21,073 nt of DNA from GWB1-37-8 sp964646925 (lineage in GTDB: Bacteria; Patescibacteriota; Microgenomatia; Levybacterales; UBA12049), in the NCBI GenBank assembly GCA_964646925.1, contig CAZYIC010000017.1:1-21073 (forward strand). Reading direction: 5' to 3'. Position numbers and translations under genes: made by a program. The notes beneath the pieces are model-generated. The model did not search any database and had not been told where the DNA came from. It worked only from the letters and a program-made list of their open reading frames with translations. Shown here piece after piece: positions 20,596-21,073 of the stretch; within the stretch, counting starts at the first letter, position 1; each line of letters begins with the position of its first letter.

Positions 20596-20931
20596 ATGAA
20601 CCGCAGAAAACGACCTGTCTGGCTTTTGGTCTTTAGTCTTTTGTCCTTAGCCGGCCTTGCCTATCTAATCGTTTTTTATTCTCCTGCAGAAAAATTTTCA
20701 ATTTTCAACTTTCAACTCTCAATTTTACCTGTTTTCTTCATCCTATCTTTTGCTTTTCTTTTGTCTTTTATCACCTATCTCCTTCGCAGTCCCCGCAGAG
20801 CTTTATTAATCGGATTTTTGACAGTAATTTATCTTATTTTCCGCATGCTTCATTTAAATAGTCCATATTTCTTGCTTCTTCTTATCGCCCTTTTCATAAG
20901 TCTTGAGCTTTTCTTCAAAAAACGAATCTAG
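20596..20931 (+). CDS. Small multi-span membrane protein
   Basis: 111 residues with a basic start (MNRRKRP) and four hydrophobic segments: about 8-27 (VWLLVFSLLSLAGLAYLIVF), 43-62, 69-85 and 90-105, ending FFKKRI. No function recognised. Residues 34-43 (FSIFNFQLSI) are encoded by an AT repeat (20694-20726) and may be an insertion between spans 1 and 2. It is divergent from hrcA, and a CIRCE-like half-site overlaps its candidate -10, so HrcA could affect it. A minus-strand frame across its end (20854-21066) is judged not real. Confidence 0.78.
   Translation: MNRRKRPVWLLVFSLLSLAGLAYLIVFYSPAEKFSIFNFQLSILPVFFILSFAFLLSFITYLLRSPRRALLIGFLTVIYLIFRMLHLNSPYFLLLLIALFISLELFFKKRI
20694..20726. repeat. 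ATTTTCAA repeat inside the plus-strand membrane-protein gene
   Basis: Tandem TTTTCAA / TTTCAAC / TCTCAATTTT units, translated as FSIFNFQLSI. Same style as the AATTTGAAATTT repeat in infB (8632-8663). Confidence 0.65.
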
Positions 20932-21073
20932 CCTTCCCGCCTTTCCCACCTTCCAGACAGGAACTTGAAAGTCACTCGCTGTGAGCATTGAAACGAAGAG
21001 CGTTAAATTTTTGTGAGTGAACGCATCAGGGGGATTCCTCACAAACCTGTTGAGGAGGGGGTGCAAATCACCC
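20932..21073. other. Hairpin-rich non-coding stretch at the window edge, unassigned
   Basis: No convincing gene. Small potential stems: TCACT (20972-20976) with AGTGA (21016-21020), GCGTT with AACGC around 21000-21023, CCTCA (21037-21041) with TGAGG (21051-21055), and GGGTG (21059-21063) with CACCC (21069-21073). This could be a 5' leader or structured RNA of a gene beyond the edge, or repeat debris. I do not recognise a known riboswitch, T-box or RNA gene. Confidence 0.35.

Noticed and set aside
20854..21066. 70-residue minus-strand frame at the right edge
   Set aside because: It overlaps the well-supported plus-strand membrane gene and encodes no recognisable domain; its residues come from a hairpin-rich stretch.

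Overview
The window looks like a chromosomal segment of a Candidate Phyla Radiation (Patescibacteria) bacterium, most likely from the Microgenomates group. This is inferred from the AT-rich sequence, small tightly packed genes, trimmed core proteins (short IF-2, NusA and HrcA), small membrane proteins I associate with that group, and many tiny palindromic elements inside coding sequences. TGA works as a stop (vapB, grpE), so this is the standard bacterial code and not the recoded Gracilibacteria/Absconditabacteria type. No rRNA, tRNA, CRISPR array or insertion sequence was seen.

Layout: nearly everything is on the minus strand, so each block reads right to left. (1) 1-371: the start of a multi-membrane-span protein (DUF2079-like), cut by the window edge, with its own promoter. 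(2) 430-5998: an RNA-decay and ribosome block, rpsO > pnp > protease-less Lon-like AAA+ > RNase J. (3) 6144-6778: a vapBC-type toxin-antitoxin pair with its own promoter and palindromic operator. (4) 6878-10716: nusA > infB > degenerate DHH protein. Blocks 2-4 look like a shortened version of the classical nusA-infB-rbfA-nrnA-truB-ribF-rpsO-pnp supercluster, with rbfA, truB and ribF gone and the toxin-antitoxin pair where truB/ribF would be. (5) 10776-13698: a membrane-anchored two-domain Clp-like AAA+ protein followed by a two-span membrane protein. (6) 13772-14748: three small proteins of unknown function. (7) 14761-20435: the heat-shock chaperones, hrcA > grpE > dnaK and a separate dnaJ, split by a plus-strand GH63-type glycoside hydrolase. 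(8) 20596-20931: a small plus-strand membrane protein, then an unassigned hairpin-rich stretch to the window end.

Three themes run through the window. First, short palindromes (about 15-60 bp) lie inside or at the 3' ends of rnj, pnp (two), rpsO, the DHH gene (two), infB, dnaK, grpE and a small membrane-protein gene, where they are translated as extra residues or supply the stop codon; others are intergenic. Second, several promoters (-35/17 bp/-10) lie so close to the start codon that the mRNA should be leaderless or nearly so; this also corrects the starts of nusA and vapB. Third, several recognisable enzymes have lost parts or catalytic residues: Lon without protease, DHH without its metal motifs, Clp-like D1 without Walker B acids. 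All functional statements come from reading motifs by eye; no database search was run.
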